Source: Lucifuga dentata (lineage: Eukaryota; Chordata; Actinopteri; Ophidiiformes; Bythitidae). From it: DNA of 64,000 nucleotides. The notes below the pieces were generated by a model, which was given only the letters and a program-made list of their open reading frames with translations, searched no databases and had not been told where the DNA came from. Position numbers and translations under genes: made by a program. Positions 22,249 to 35,989 of this stretch are shown piece by piece. The stretch covers positions 29,618 to 93,617 of the forward strand of contig VXCM01002056.1 of the NCBI GenBank assembly GCA_014773175.1. The letters run 5' to 3'. Position 1 is the stretch's first letter. The number at the start of each line of letters is the position of its first letter.

Positions 22249-25190
22249 TTCCCAGGGATGTCTCTAAGGATATGTTTCTATAGCGATAAGACAGATAAGA
22301 CAGGACAACACAAGGAAATATGACGGTTACTGTGAATTATGTCACATACATAATTATATGTAGCTGTTCACCACAACACTTCAAATAAAAAGTTCTGCAA
22401 AAAAAAAAAAAAAATGNAAAAAAAAAAAAAAAAATGTAGTGCAGTTTTTTTTTGTTTTGTTTTTTGTATTTTTGCATATCTGTCAACATTAATAACAACA
22501 CTGATAAAGTAGCTGTGATGTTATTGGCTGATTGGTCCCGTTGATATATATCAGTCTGGCTCTAATCTACATTGAGCAAGTAAAAAAATAGTGGAAAAAG
22601 AGTTACACATCTAGAATTTTAGCTTTAAAAAGTCTTCTCTGCTAATAAAATTCTGAGTACACAGAAAAAGATGAAATTTTAGCTCTCAACAGGCAAACCT
22701 CAGCAAAAAAAAAAAAAAAAAANAAAAAAAAAAAAAAAAAGGAAAAAGTATAAGCTAGTGGCCCGCCTCCAGACGCTCACAGGCTTGAGTGCTTTCTCTC
22801 AATGAAGGATCCTGGCTGATCTGCTGCATTTTACAGGTCCAGTGATGAATCCCTTCATGGCCTTTGTTAATGCCAATCATTCCACAGCCACACGGAGTGA
22901 CCACATTTGTCCTATGGTGAAGCAGCTCTGCCATGATGAGAGTGCAATCTCCCAGCTGCATCCACAGAAACACTCTGAATGGACTGATGAGCATGAAAAT
23001 AGCGGAAAAAACATATAGCAGATGTCAGTCCAGCTGAGAGACAATTATGGGATATCACACCAGCTTCATGAAGCTCCAAATTATGATTTTTTTTTTTCTT
23101 ATAGTCCTGTACATTTCAGACAATTGTAGAATGTAGACTGTTTAAGCCTTTCAGATACATTTTTGATTGGTGTCATTTAGAGACACAAGTTTACGTTCTT
23201 TTGTCATTGGCGTACTGTAGATCTTCCTTTAGACAAGGAAAACATAGTTTTTCTATCAAATTTATCAATCATTAATCAAGCACTTCTTTTATCCTGCACT
23301 GAGGAATAAATTTTGAAGTGCAAAAAAAGAAGTCAATGGAAATCCTTAAACTAAAGCTACAATTTAAATTTTTTCCAACCAGATTTATTCATTCATTCGT
23401 TCAACTAAACAGTTCACATACAGTTGGAGACAGAATCTGTTGGAAATCAACATTTTGTTTATCGGGAGGATGCTGTCTAGGTTTATGTGCTGCTTTGTGG
23501 CTGCGTGCATCTTTTACAAACAGCCACTGTGACACCTAGTGGCCAAAAGGTAACCTCCTGGGGACTCCTCATTCCATCCAGAATGGAAATTTATTCAGAT
23601 TTGACATCACCATGAGGGTCTGTTCCAGGGATACACTACAGAGAGCCTGATGTTAATGCAAAATCACAACTCAGCAGCACACATCAGAGTAAAATCAAGC
23701 TCTTTTTTTTAGTATTAAAACTACTGACAGCATATTATGAAAAGTAATTTATGGGAATAAATCATTTCAGCAATTTTGGTTGCAGTTTGTGCTGACAAAC
23801 AAACAAGTCATTAATGAAATGAAGTCATTAATGATTGAGAAGTGTCACTTTAACTTCTCAGGCCATGAAACAAGAATGATCATATTAAAATAAATGCATT
23901 TTGCAGAGGTTCAGTAGCTTGTATTAAAGGCAAAATCCATAGTCCAAACATAAACAAATTATTCAATATCTGTAATTTATCATTCCCAAATTTACTGTAA
24001 TATGGTTTTGAACAGTTGAAAAACACAAAGTGCTTATTCTTCATCTGTCAGCCAAATTTTTCAATTATACATGAATATACTTTTCTGACTGGTTGTTTAA
24101 AATGAGAAGTTTACCCAGTTCCCTGTGGATTCAACAGGAAAACAGTAGACAAGTAGGATTCTGGCAGATTTCACTAAAGTTAAAATGAGGATAGATAGAT
24201 AATTTATTGTCCTTTTGGAAAGTCGTTCTGTGCTTGTGGCAACTTATACAATCACGGAAAAACATGGCAACATCACAAACAACACACACACATCATAAGC
24301 AGTGCACCATAACACAAAACATTCACAATTATTCGCACCAAAAACAGAGCAAACNCACACACACACACATCACACATCACAATGACAATAATAATTCAGC
24401 ACATTATAAATACTGACATTAAAGTGCTACCATGCAGCATCCAACGTAAATTTTCTTAACGCTATTCAGTAAAAACAGTATATCTCTAAATTTGGTAATA
24501 TTACATTTTAACATAAAATGAAGGATTATATCAGTTATAAAATAAGCCACTGGAGGCACTTGGTTTTCACAGGACAGCGACATTATAAAGGGAGTTGTTA
24601 ATTTTCATTGTATGTAAAACATTTTCAGGCTTTATGATAATGATTATATAATTCTTGTCAGATTTTTTTCCCAGCCCTTGTCATTTTTGTCATTTAAGAG
24701 TAATACAACGTATTATTAGATCCGGTGAAACATTAAACAAAAAGTACAGTTATATTAAAAAGCTTAAAGGTAGTTTTTGTATTCTGATGAGAAACACGTG
24801 AAGACAGTGTGTGTGTGTGTCTGTGTATGCAGAGTTTGTAGTGTGTGTGTGTGTGTGTGTGTGACTGTGCTGAAAACATCCTGCTCAGTCTGAAGACATT
24901 TCCACAGTCTGCCTGATAGTCTGTCCTCACGTTCTGATTTAAACCAGTTTACCAATTCCATTATGCTAAGCCTGAACACTGGTTGGGAAATGATGAACGA
25001 TTATGTGAAACACATAATCTCCTCGCCGCACCGTAGCTGCAATATGACAGCCAAATTTCATTCATCCTACCCAATTTCTGCCTTATTTAAGGAAAGAAAA
25101 TTACTGGTCCCAGTAATCAGATATGTAGCGAGGCTGTGTGCAGGAGTTAAGCCCACTCCCATTAGGCTTTCAGCCCTGCTCCCACTGTAC
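22249..25190. other. Intergenic, no gene seen
   Basis: AT-rich sequence with three N-interrupted homopolymer or CA runs (Ns at 22,417, 22,723 and 24,355). A non-repetitive block at 22,755-22,994 contains an open frame on each strand, but I recognise no protein in it and see no splice context. (GT)n runs lie at about 24,806-24,862. Confidence 0.5.
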
Positions 25191-25253
25191 TCAGATGCAC
25201 ACACACATGCGCGCGCGCACACACACATGCGCGCGCGCGCACACACACACACN

Positions 25254-25289
<36 letters not shown>

Positions 25290-25290
25290 C
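25191..25290. repeat. CA/CG microsatellite
   Basis: Mixed (CA)n and (CG)n tracts, including ATGCGCGCGCGC words, are interrupted by N at 25,253. The (CG)n part is potentially Z-DNA forming. Apparent open frames through it are repeat translations. Confidence 0.9.
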
Positions 25291-25559
25291 CACGTCTGAC
25301 CCTCCTCAGTTCTCACATCCCCTTTCACCCGTTTCAAGGACTATTATTTGGCCTTGATATATTCTGTACATCATCCGTTAGCAATGCCAGTTTGAAACAC
25401 AGTGTTCTTTAAGTGGTTTAGAGAGCTGCAGACATGCTGTTCTCTCTCTCTCTTTCTCACACACACACACACACACATACACACACTTCCAACTCTCTCT
25501 CCGCACAAATCTTCCATTTTCAAACAACAACATCATTTCTGAAATTAGGGTAAATTAGA

Positions 25560-25777
25560 TAAGAATGCAATTTTGTCTTTCGGCTGCGATTATCCTCAAA
25601 AATCCCATGTAATGATGAGACATTATTTGGCACCGATCTTCATTCCCGCTTTCTTTCTCGTTCTTTCTCTCTCCATGAGGGGAAAAATCACCATTGAGCT
25701 CTTCTATATTAAACACCATGTAATTTATTGCTAATACTCTTTGGGTGTCACTAGCTCTTAGAAAGCTGAAGAGGCAC

Positions 25778-25825
<48 letters not shown>

Positions 25826-26640
25826 GTATGGAGTCTGTTTGTTCTCCTGCACACGTGTCCAATTTCTCTCTCCAATCGGGAATGCATTATAGGTGTAATT
25901 GAAAATTAGTAGTACATCTTTTTTTTCCAGGGGTAATTTATCAGGCCTCATTGTTCCTGCGTGACACCTCCAGGGCCTGTTTCTAACAAGGAGCCTGGAG
26001 CACCGAGAGGCTTTCTGCTTGCCCGGGCCCTGCAGCGCTCTCTCTGCTTTGTCACTAATTGTGGCCTCCTCTCCACTGAATTGTGAATCGGGTAAAAGAG
26101 CTTGTTGGCTCGATGCAATAAAACTGCCGGTGAAGCTCTCACCATTGTCAGAGATACTCTTGATCTTTTCAAAAGCAGGAAATAGATTTTTTTTTTTTTT
26201 TCNTTTTTTTTTTTTTTTCCCAAGCCCGTGTTCAATCACACAGGGGGTTGGGGGGGAAAAAAGTAATTTGCAAAGCGTCCATTAGTTCTTCATTAAAGCA
26301 AGATTAAATTGCACCTCGAATCACATCTGCCTTTTCTAGAGTAAAGGGTGACAGTTTTAGGGCCAAAACTAATTACTAGTGCCAATGAATGAGAGAGGAA
26401 AACAGGGCTGTTTTTACATGAGATAGTGTGGCCTGTCATTATATTCAGACTAATTCCACTCTGCCTGCTCTCTTAATGAGACCAGAGTGTCCTCACATCT
26501 CTCTCTCTCTCTCTCTGTATCTGTGTGCTCCAAATGTATAATTTTGATAGCACTTGGAGTTTGCATTAATTAATTTTTCTGTGAGACCTGCTACAAGTGC
26601 CAAATCTATGATGTTCCAAATTATCATTTAGAGAGAGGAA
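25560..26640. promoter_or_regulatory. Candidate conserved non-coding block
   Basis: Apart from a (GA)n run at 25,783-25,822 and an N-interrupted T tract near 26,186-26,218, this kilobase is non-repetitive with balanced composition. It carries many homeodomain-type TAATTA/ATTA words (for example around 26,370 and 26,568) and ATTGTG words. No splice-compatible frame is seen. It is compatible with an enhancer or other conserved element in the fxr1-ttc14 interval, but conservation cannot be judged from one sequence. Confidence 0.3.
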
Positions 26641-29530
26641 AGAAAAGACAGACAGACAGACATGCAGGAAGACAGACAGACAGGATGAAGAGAAAGACAG
26701 TCACTCAAACACTGAAGAATAAAAGTGAGTTTTGGTGCAAAAGAGACAAACTGCAAATACTGATTTGTTTTTACTTTATCTTGTTCCTCGTGATCTTGAA
26801 TTAATATGACGTTAACTTATGTCACATCTTAACTTTAGCTTAAATGTATGACTGTGACATATGAAACTTAAACATGCAATTGCGTGTTGATAGGTTTTTG
26901 TTGGCTTTTCTCACAGGCTTTTAGATTTAAGCAGAAAATGAGCTCTGTAGTTTACAAACCTATATGATAAGATTTGTTCAATTTAATGCACTTTTTACCT
27001 GATTTTCTTTAACTTGAGCTTTCAAAAAGTCATCAAGTGTTTACAGTTCTAACATATTCTCACTTGTCTTCACTGATGCCTGCAGAAAATATTTATTGGA
27101 GGAGCTAGATGAAGCCTGTGAGAATCTTGGGGTGACACTTAAAACGTGATACAATTTATTATACACTTGATTATAGTTTAAAAAATATCAATCTAAATTG
27201 TTTCCTATGACATTTTTAGAGCATCATTACAAATGTTTAATTCCAATCAGTATTAATATTGATATCTGGGTGTCTTAGTACGAGTGCATTTGGAAATAGA
27301 AAGGACAAATCAGTTCTCATTCTACATCCTACAACTGGAGCCTTTAAAAAGATATTTTAATGTTTCAAAGATTATTTGATGCACAAATAAAAAGTGACTG
27401 TTTATCTGTTGCCCACATTTCATGTTTTTTTTTTTTTTTTTTTTTNGCCCTCTACAGGTGTTATACAACATGGGCCTCATTATAAATGAGTAAATGATAG
27501 ATCTTGTAAAAGTACCAGTAATTTTGTGGACAGAATCTTAATAGTTCTTCCTTAAAGTTAAATGAGATTATATAAATACTACTCAGTTGAGAAGTGGCCA
27601 ATAATTTTGGTGTCCACAGTCAAAGGTCAAACCCTGGCCGTGGGCACCGCATCAAAATTATTTTCTTGGTGACGCCACTACTGGTCTTACAACGTAGCAA
27701 GATATTACCAGAAACTCATTGTACATTTCCTTGAGCGATCTTCAACTATCTTTATATATCTTAAAGTCATAATGTGAGACACCTCTAAAGGCTGAGAAAT
27801 TAACAAGTGAGATGAGAAAACATGAACCTTCTGTCAGCTTGTGTTTACCGTAGGCTTCATTTTATGCAGGAAACTTTAAGAGAACCCATGCCAAAGTTAT
27901 TTCTGGGTTTTAGGCCTAAAAAACACATGGTCCTTTGGCCTTTAGAGTATTTAAGACAGTAACAGCTTCTTGTTTATTAAAAATTTAAGCCTAAAACCAA
28001 CAAGTAACAGAATCACATTAATCTACCTTTATTCCTGTGTTCTGGGTAGTGGGTACAGTGATTTTAACTTCTATGATAACACAAATTGTACTCACATTTA
28101 TTCAAAATGCCTCAACTTCACAACATTTTTACTACAGGATTTTCCCATATTCACAAATTCAGTCACACACACACACACACACTCATGGTGGTGGAGCTGC
28201 ACTGCAAAGGACTGACTGGCTCATTGGGAGAAGTGAAGGGTTCAGAGTCTTACTCAAGAACACTTCAACATGCAATTAGAAGGAACCAACATGCTCAGCC
28301 GCCTGATATTGCACCTGCTCCTCTCTCATTATCACCACTGAGGTGCCCTTGAGCAAGGTACCTAACCAAATGCTCCAGTGGAGCTGCTCAGTGGCCAGAA
28401 GAGATGTCTGTGGTTATATTGGGCAGCTTCCAGGTGTGAATGTGTGTGTGTGTGTGTGTGTGANAGAAGAGATGTCTGTGGTTATATTGGGCAGCTTCCA
28501 GGTGTGAATGTGTGTGTGTGTGTGTGTGTGAGCAGGGCGTTCGCCAAAAAAAGAGCATCTGATGCTCAGTGAACTGCCCCTGCATAAAGGTTAAATAAAA
28601 CATTTTAAAATATATATACTGCCTCTAACTTCAAGTGTGAAATTAGGACCTAAATATGTCAACTAGTTGATCCTCTGAAGTCAAAGATCCAATCATTTTC
28701 TTGAATAAAGTACCTTTTTTTCTAATGCAGCAATTTGCCTTATTCTGACTTGTTTTCAGATCCTGACTTAAAATTCCATAAACAAGTTATTTCAATATTA
28801 TAAGAACAAGTTAGAGAGCAGACTTTAAATTATTAACTGTCTCTAATCGTGTATTTGACTAAAGGTCAGATTCTGTCAGTGTCCACTTTTTTCCTACATG
28901 TTATGAAAGATGATGATTAATTAAAAAAAAATCAAACAAGATGTATCAATATATGTGATTTCAGAGAGTTCAAAGAGCCATTTGAATAGCATTTTATGCA
29001 CTAGCATATTTTATATTATTTATTGATTTCTGACCTGCTTTCTTCATGTGTGGGTACAATTTTGAGGATTTGTCAGGTGATCTTTCCTTTCCTTTCCTTT
29101 CCTTTTTCCTTTCCTCTCCTCACCCCTCCCCTCCCTTCCCCTCCCCTCCTCTCTCCTCAGTTAGATTAGTCTAAGAGTCAGGAGCAGCCAAGTCTCACAA
29201 ACAGGATTTAGCAAGTTGTCTCACAGTGCAGCCCTGCCTGGGATCACATGGTGCTGATGAGCTCTGAGGCATAACATGCTTATGGCAGATACACTGAGAT
29301 TTACAGAGACAGGAGAAGTGCAGAATACACCAACTTATCGTGTGTGCATTTGTTAACAGCGCACAAAGTTGAGATGTTGGCATCTTTAAATGAGTCAACA
29401 ATGTTGTGAAGCTTTACCTCCGCTCTGTGTATAAATCTCTTAATGCACATTAGAGGCTTTTCACAATTTTCAGCTGATTAGCCTTCTCAAGAAGATTTTC
29501 ACCATTCCTTTTTTTTTTTTTTTANTTTTT
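26641..29530. other. Intergenic, repeat-containing, no gene seen
   Basis: AT-rich sequence. It includes a GACA-type run (26,641-26,690), a poly-T gap (N at 27,446), CA/GT runs near 28,165 and 28,440, and a TTTCC/CTCC pyrimidine tract at 29,085-29,160. No supported gene. Confidence 0.5.
28397..28531. repeat. Assembly artefact: 67-base duplication around N at 28,464
   Basis: Bases 28,397-28,463 (starting AGAAGAGATGTCTGTGG, ending in a GT run) are repeated at 28,465-28,531. Confidence 0.8.
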
Positions 29531-30369
29531 TTTTTTTTTTAAATATATATATATACATTGCATTTTTTTTCCCCTTCGCAAGGTACCAAACCTCCTTTCC
29601 TTGCAAAAAATATATATGCACTAGCACTAATTTTTTTAAGCAGAGAAATCACCCCACTGGTTTCTGCTGAAGAGAGATTTGGCTGGAGAGTCTGTGCCGG
29701 TTCCAGAAATTCAAACCTCATACCATTCCAGGCTGGGCTTATCCTAAGCTTGTTAGTATGTATGATGCTGGGACCGATAGGGACCTCTACATTACCATAA
29801 CGCTGCTGAATTAACTATGATCTTCCACTGCACCGAGAGAAAAACTGGCCCACAGAAGTTCTGCAATATGCTGTGCAGGATATTATGATAACATGCTATA
29901 ATAAATATTTATAATCTACTTAGTGGAGGACCAGGGTTCAAATATGTTTCTATATTAGGCTTATTAATGCTCCCACAGATTTACAAGAAACTGTTCTGCC
30001 ATCAGAATCAGCAAGTGAAATATACACACTTGACCAGAAATGTGACAATATAAAGTATTAGTGTGATGATTAATTAAAATGAAGAATTTGGCACTCAACA
30101 GAGGTAAAAGTTTGAATTTGAAAATGTAGTGAAGAGGGATTTTGTGTTATTGTTTTTACACAGTTTCACATGGTGGTTAGCAAAGCAAAGCTACTATCTT
30201 CCAAGCCGGCTTCAGTTCAGTCCTGCGCACTACAAACATCAACTTGTAGAGGCTTGAAATGTGCTAAAGATACAATCATCACAGCAAACACATCTATTAA
30301 ACTTACACTGAGCTTTTTAATGACATGAAAAGGACCACTCCTTCTATAATCATGCGTGTTTTGATTTAA

Positions 30370-30544
30370 AGGTTGATGTAACACCCGAACATTTCATTTT
30401 GAAAGATTAAGAAAATTTGGCAAAATAACACGAAAACTAATAAGATTTTATGTTTTGAAAAATGGCTGCCAGTAATTTAACATGCACGTAGTTAGTATTT
30501 ATTGAGCTCAAAAATGCAAAATCACCGGTATGGTCCTTTAAGCC
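30370..30544. mobile_element. Truncated TTAA-type MITE fragment
   Basis: The right-hand end GGTATGGTCCTTTAA and the interior (in reverse complement, CTTAATCTTTCAAAATG) match the subfamily at 39,930-40,415. The left part is missing. Confidence 0.5.
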
Positions 30545-32049
30545 AAGTCTTATTATAGGGTAAGATCAGATTTAGCTGGTCAAAAAAATGAAGGATATGG
30601 ACTTTTACTCATGTGACACATATGAACTAGAGACAGTCTTAGTGAAACTAATAAACGTCTCAAAATAGGAAGTATTGTTAAGAGTAGGCATCGATGTCAC
30701 ACGACTGTATTGATCTGGTATTGATGAGCGATAGTTTTTAGTGATTCCCAGGCCTAGTTTCTGGATTCTTAGCATTTGCAAATTATTGGCTTATATGTAT
30801 ATATGTGTGTATTGCCATAATATGAGTTTATATATTTTTTTATGTATATATTTGTAACTATATTATTTTTACGTGTTATTTTAACTACTGGAACGCACCT
30901 TGATTTACCTTGTGTACAAAATGTACCACATAAATAAACATGAACTGAACTACATATAAAATTTAGCCAAAAACTTAACTTTATCTCACAATCATATCTT
31001 GACATTTACGAATGAATAATCAATAACCGCAGCAGGAAAACATCCTCCTCTGACCTCTCCTGTTGTTTCTCCGGAATAAAATCACAGGGCCTGAATGCAT
31101 CACGACGCATTAGAAGATACATTATATTGCTCGTCTTATTTTGATAAACAGTAATTTGGTGTCATGGAGGACAGTAAGGAGTGTCTCTCTGTCAGGGTTT
31201 GTAACACTCTCTCTTAGGTCCTCTTAGGCTCTGCTTTCTCTCTTCCTCTCTCTCTCTCTCTGTTGACACATATACATATCACACACCAGGATTAGCATGA
31301 CACTGACTGTAACAAACCTCTCTTTTGAAAAAAGAAAAGGGAAAAAGCAGCCTATTCTATAGTGGAGGTGCCCAGCCAGAAAATAGCATACTTAGACAAC
31401 AATGGCGTGGTAAGTACCTTAGCAAGGATCAGCGCTGGCAGAGTGAAACACATTACAAAACAATGGCTGACTGCCTGCCTGCTTGGCTGGCTGTCAGAAA
31501 GCCGTGGGCCGCCTCTGTTATTTGTCAGGGGAGAGAAAAGGAGACAGAGACACACATCATCATCTCGCTCCTCATCGGCGTAAACACTGGTGTGAATGAC
31601 TGGTCACATCGAGTCTAATCCCCTCCCCCCCCCAAAAGACGTATCTCCCATGATCCCCTCTGGTGGCGTGTTGTGTGATGCTGTTCCATAACATAACAAC
31701 AACACGAATGTAGACGCAGAGGAGATGGGAGAGAGAGATGGCAGGACAGAAATGAAAATGTGGATTGATGCGGCGTTGCTTTCCAGAGCTGATAATCCGT
31801 CAGTGTAAACACAGTCCCAAACAGATGAAGCTAAAACTTTGATTTTAACTACCTGGGTTTTCATTTTGGTGGTAATTTGTTTTAAGAACCAGGAATTAAG
31901 ATGCACGATTCAATTGGCGTTAAGTGTCTGAATATAAATTTGGTTTGGGTTTCAATGTTGTTGTTCCATTCAGACAAACACTATTAACGACTTATACAGT
32001 ATCAATACATGCACACAGTAAACAATACAACTGAGTATATTTCAGAAAT
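30545..32049. other. Intergenic, possibly regulatory, no gene seen
   Basis: 31,060-31,900 is repeat-poor. Two exact Sox-type words AACAATGG lie at 31,398-31,405 and 31,459-31,466. The open frames here have no recognisable product. Confidence 0.35.
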
Positions 32050-32400
32050 ATAACAAGGAGGCACTTGGGGAGTGTATGCCTCCACCAACAACAACAGGAC
32101 TACCATCAAAATAAGCAGATCCTCTGTTTGTAAAAAAAAAAAAAAAACCGAGCTACCATGCTAATTTTCATTCACCCCATTAGCATTGATTTTATAGGCT
32201 AAAACAATTCTTCTGCATCCTGATCTGGACTGTCTCCAAAATTTAATCACTTCCTTCTCTTGACATTATCTATCTGTCCACCAAATTTTATCCAAATCTG
32301 TTGATAACTTTTCAAGATATCCAGTTAACAACATTCAAACAAATAACCAAACGTGAGTGATCACATAACCTCTTTGGCGGGCGTTAACACAGAAATTTGT
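32050..32400. mobile_element. SINE/RTE-type 3' end remnant
   Basis: The sequence follows a widespread teleost element pattern: a CCAAATTTTATCCAAATCTG block, then AACTTTTCAAGATATCC, a degenerate CAAACAAA tail, and a terminal block with CATAACCTCTTTGGCGG. Decayed, with no open frame. Family named from memory of fish repeats. Confidence 0.45.
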
Positions 32401-34819
32401 AAAAACTGTCACAAATAAAGTTTTGAATGGGTTCATTGAGTTTACTGGTAGTTATGTTTGGGTTTTAGGGCCAAGAATTAAGTTTTAAGATTCTTGATTA
32501 GTTAGAAATTCTGTTTGGGTATAAGGCCAATTTATTAATCATATTTTCAAAATGTTTAGTTTGCAGGGGCTGCAGTGTTTATTATAGCCTTCACAAATAA
32601 CAATATTGTCTAAACAAGAAGTGAAATTCAACACAGTAACAAGTGTGGAAACTTCCTGTATGAGTCCAACAAATCAGAAGCGTCACATGAATGTCAGCAG
32701 CCAATATATTGATACATAATAATATGTCAAAATTGGTCAGAAAATCACAAATACTGTATATAGATATTTACTACAAATCATTCATCCTTATTTAGACATC
32801 AAGGCTGTTGCTCCATTCATATACACACAAAATAAAAAAACACAGTGTCATTCTGTATATGAAACACCATAATATAATACAAAAAAGACAATATCACATA
32901 GAAAATGTAAATACAGTGACAAATATTTTAAATGAGTTTTTAATTTAAGCACATTTAGATTTTGATATTAGTGGTTCCTGGGTTTTAGTACCAAATAAAG
33001 TTGTAACAGAAAGGATTAGCAATCTGAAAATAATTTAATAGCAAAATCCTAATTTAAAAAGACAAATAATCCTGCTGTTGAATTATGCTAAAATAACACA
33101 AAGAATATCCAGCAATTACTAACCTCAATATCATGTGTTTCAAAATTACACATTTACATTCCAATATTTTGATATGATCTAAATCAGGAAGTCAAATATA
33201 TTCCAGTTTTATTATTGGGCCAATAATGAGTTAAGATTGTTTAATGCCAGTTAAAGGAGGAAAAAGGGCTTCTGTAAGTAGGGGGGAGGGGCGTTACTAA
33301 TGATATAAGAGCGAATGTTGGAGCATCTCCTGGAAATCTGGCAGAAATCCTAATGTCACTCCTGTCCCCTTTTAATGCAAACCAAATGAGTCTGCACTGT
33401 AATAAGAAGCTTCCCAGAATTAGTTTCTGTTTGCAGAAAATTGCAAGAAAAACCCCTAGTACTTTTATCTATGAATTTTACTCCAGCATAAGCAAAAAAA
33501 GAAAAAAAATGCAGACCCTCCTCCGACATTATTTGGGTGACGTTCCATCAGTAGCAGCAGCAAGAAATAACATTGTGCAAATTCTATGCATGTTAATGAT
33601 AAATAGGAATCCACCTGCTCACAGATAAAATGAGTTTAATTTCCCCCCCCGCCCACGCCGCGTGCCTGCCTGGCCTTTTAGAAATTACTTATGCACAGCT
33701 ATTATTAAAATAGGACCAGAGCAAATGAGAAAGAAGCGCTATCTCTGGAGAGAGTGGCTGGTTTAGACTGCTGCTGCTGCTGCTGCTGCCAGGACTCTGC
33801 TTCACACAGTCAGCGTTCCTCTCCCTCACACACACACATATGCAAACACACACTCATGAATCGTCTGCGCACACACACATGCGATTCACCTCCTCTCAGC
33901 CCTGACCCTGTGTTTACTAAATTAACTCAAATCCCCCTTTTTTTTTTTTTTTTTTTTNTTTTTTTTTTTTTTTTTTTGCACTTTTATAGTGTAATGGAAT
34001 TTGCAAGCTTTGTGAGAGTGTGTGTGAATTGTTTATGAGTGCATATGTGTTCCAGTGTACGCTTGTACACTCGACGAGTATGTGTGCGCGCTTGTTTTTG
34101 TATCTCAGTGTAATTTTGTTGTTGGAGGGAAATTTCCTTTGGGTGTACAATGTGCTTGTCCCTGCATCTTCAGAGTAGCTGAGGATGTAACAATTCAACA
34201 GCGGAGGCTTGGAAAATATCAATCATAAGTTGTGACTGGAATATTTATCTGCACAGGGACAAAGAGGACAAAAATACAAAATTGGGAAGGAGGGAACGAA
34301 GGTCAGATGTAAAAAGAGGTCAGAGAAAGAGTGTTTTTGAACACTGAGTACTGTATATTCTCCGGCACCTCTGCTTCATTAGCAAATCAACAGATTCCTC
34401 TCAGCTCTCTCTTTGGCCTTGAACACTTCCAGAACATTCATTCTTTTCATCCAGGCAAGCTGAAGGATGCTGTGACGGCAGGCTGCACAGCCGCTCTCCA
34501 TCCTGAACTCCAGCCTCTTCATCGCTGTTTCAGTAATGAATGAAAAAAGCAAAACAAAAAAACAAAAAAAACTAGAACTCATTAGGTGGGGAAAAAAGAA
34601 AATCTAAATTGGAACTGAACTGAAGACGCGAATGTGACATCCTGACACTGGAAATTAAAAACTGCCAGGATGTTTGAAAATACCGCTGTCAGAACTGTGT
34701 GACAAAAAACATTCTTGCTAAATGAAGTGGGGGGAAGCATTATGGGCACATATAAAATAAGAGAAACATTATGCCATTAGGCTGTGAGGAATAACTGAGA
34801 GGACACCCAGAATGATGTC

Positions 34820-34948
34820 ACTCGCTTGTTTGCATTTTTGTCTCGTGCTTCCTGCTGCGAGTGTGTTTTCTAATGACGGCTCGNACTCGCTTGTTTGCAT
34901 TTTTGTCTCGTGCTTCCTGCTGCGAGTGTGTTTTCTAATGACGGCTCG
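34820..34948. repeat. Assembly artefact: 64-base duplication around N at 34,884
   Basis: Bases 34,820-34,883 (starting ACTCGCTTGTTTGC) are repeated exactly at 34,885-34,948. Confidence 0.85.
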
Positions 34949-35715
34949 CTGGGAGGAAAACGGCTTCTGGGGGATGTTCAGACTCTAATAAATGAGCTTT
35001 ACTCTCCACTTCACACACTCAACAGCCGCAATTATGTCAAAACAGCGTTTATGGTTGTAATAGCAAAGAATATTTCTGTCCTGCAAAAACAGGCCTTCCT
35101 GTTCCTGACAGGTTTTCTTGACAGGCCTGAAGCTGAAATTGCTATGACGCATTGTGATGATGTCACTGTGTATTTCTAAATAACATACTATACAAGTTTG
35201 CAATAACTATACTTATTATTACAGAACGTAATAACCGAACAGAAGACGTGTCAACACAATTCAGCATCAGCTCTAATGCATAGCACACCTATAATCTAAC
35301 ACAAATCATAAACAAACACAGATTACAGGTTAGGTGAGGATTTTATCCAAATCGTCACTATCAGCAGGATTTATTCAAAGATCAAAGCCTGACGCCTCCA
35401 AACACTTCAAGAATGAAAACTACAAGATTTCAGCTGATTTAATGCAGAAAAGCTGATGTAAATTAGCAAAAATGCATTTTTTCATCTATTTATGCATCTA
35501 TCTATCTTAAATTGTAGTATTGCAATACTACATAGGTGACAAAAGACAAACGGAAATAAGATGTTTTACCAATTAATTGTCGTAAATCTGGTTCTGTCGG
35601 TTATGATAATATCATCACCCGCAGCATCAGTACGAGGTTTTATTACTGACTACAGCAGTTGATTGATAAGTTCTGAGCCTGGCACATGAGGCTGAGAGGA
35701 AGGGCTGTAATTTTT

Positions 35716-35842
35716 TTTGTAGAAGTAAGATAATTCATTGGGTGTTTTTTTTGTTTTGTTTTTTTTTTTTTACAAATCNTTTGTAGAAGTAAGATAATTC
35801 ATTGGGTGTTTTTTTTGTTTTGTTTTTTTTTTTTTACAAATC
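35716..35842. repeat. Assembly artefact: 63-base duplication around N at 35,779
   Basis: Bases 35,716-35,778 (starting TTTGTAGAAGTAAG) are repeated at 35,780-35,842. Confidence 0.85.
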
Positions 35843-35989
35843 ATCTGCATTGATCTGAAATATGGCAGTTACAATTTACAAGTTCCACTGGTGTGTTCGC
35901 TGTACAAGATGGACAAACTAGGCCAATGTGCGGTGATTATGAACTTATTATCTGCTAGCCATGATTGTGCTTTTGAAGTAGCTGAGCCC

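Larger units (their letters stand above)
32401..35989. other. Intergenic, several repeat-poor blocks
   Basis: 32,400-33,230 is AT-rich and featureless. 33,240-33,640 and 34,200-35,180 are repeat-poor, with TAATGA and homeodomain-like words, and could be conserved non-coding DNA. CA runs lie around 33,820-33,870 and an N-split T tract at 33,938-33,977. No coding exon is supported. Confidence 0.4.

Noticed and set aside
22755..22994. 79-residue minus-strand frame and the opposing plus frame
   Set aside because: Non-repetitive, but no recognised family, no splice sites and no neighbouring exon; not enough to call a gene.
25067..25412. Cys/Val and His/Thr repeats read as protein
   Set aside because: Translations of a CA/CG microsatellite containing an N.
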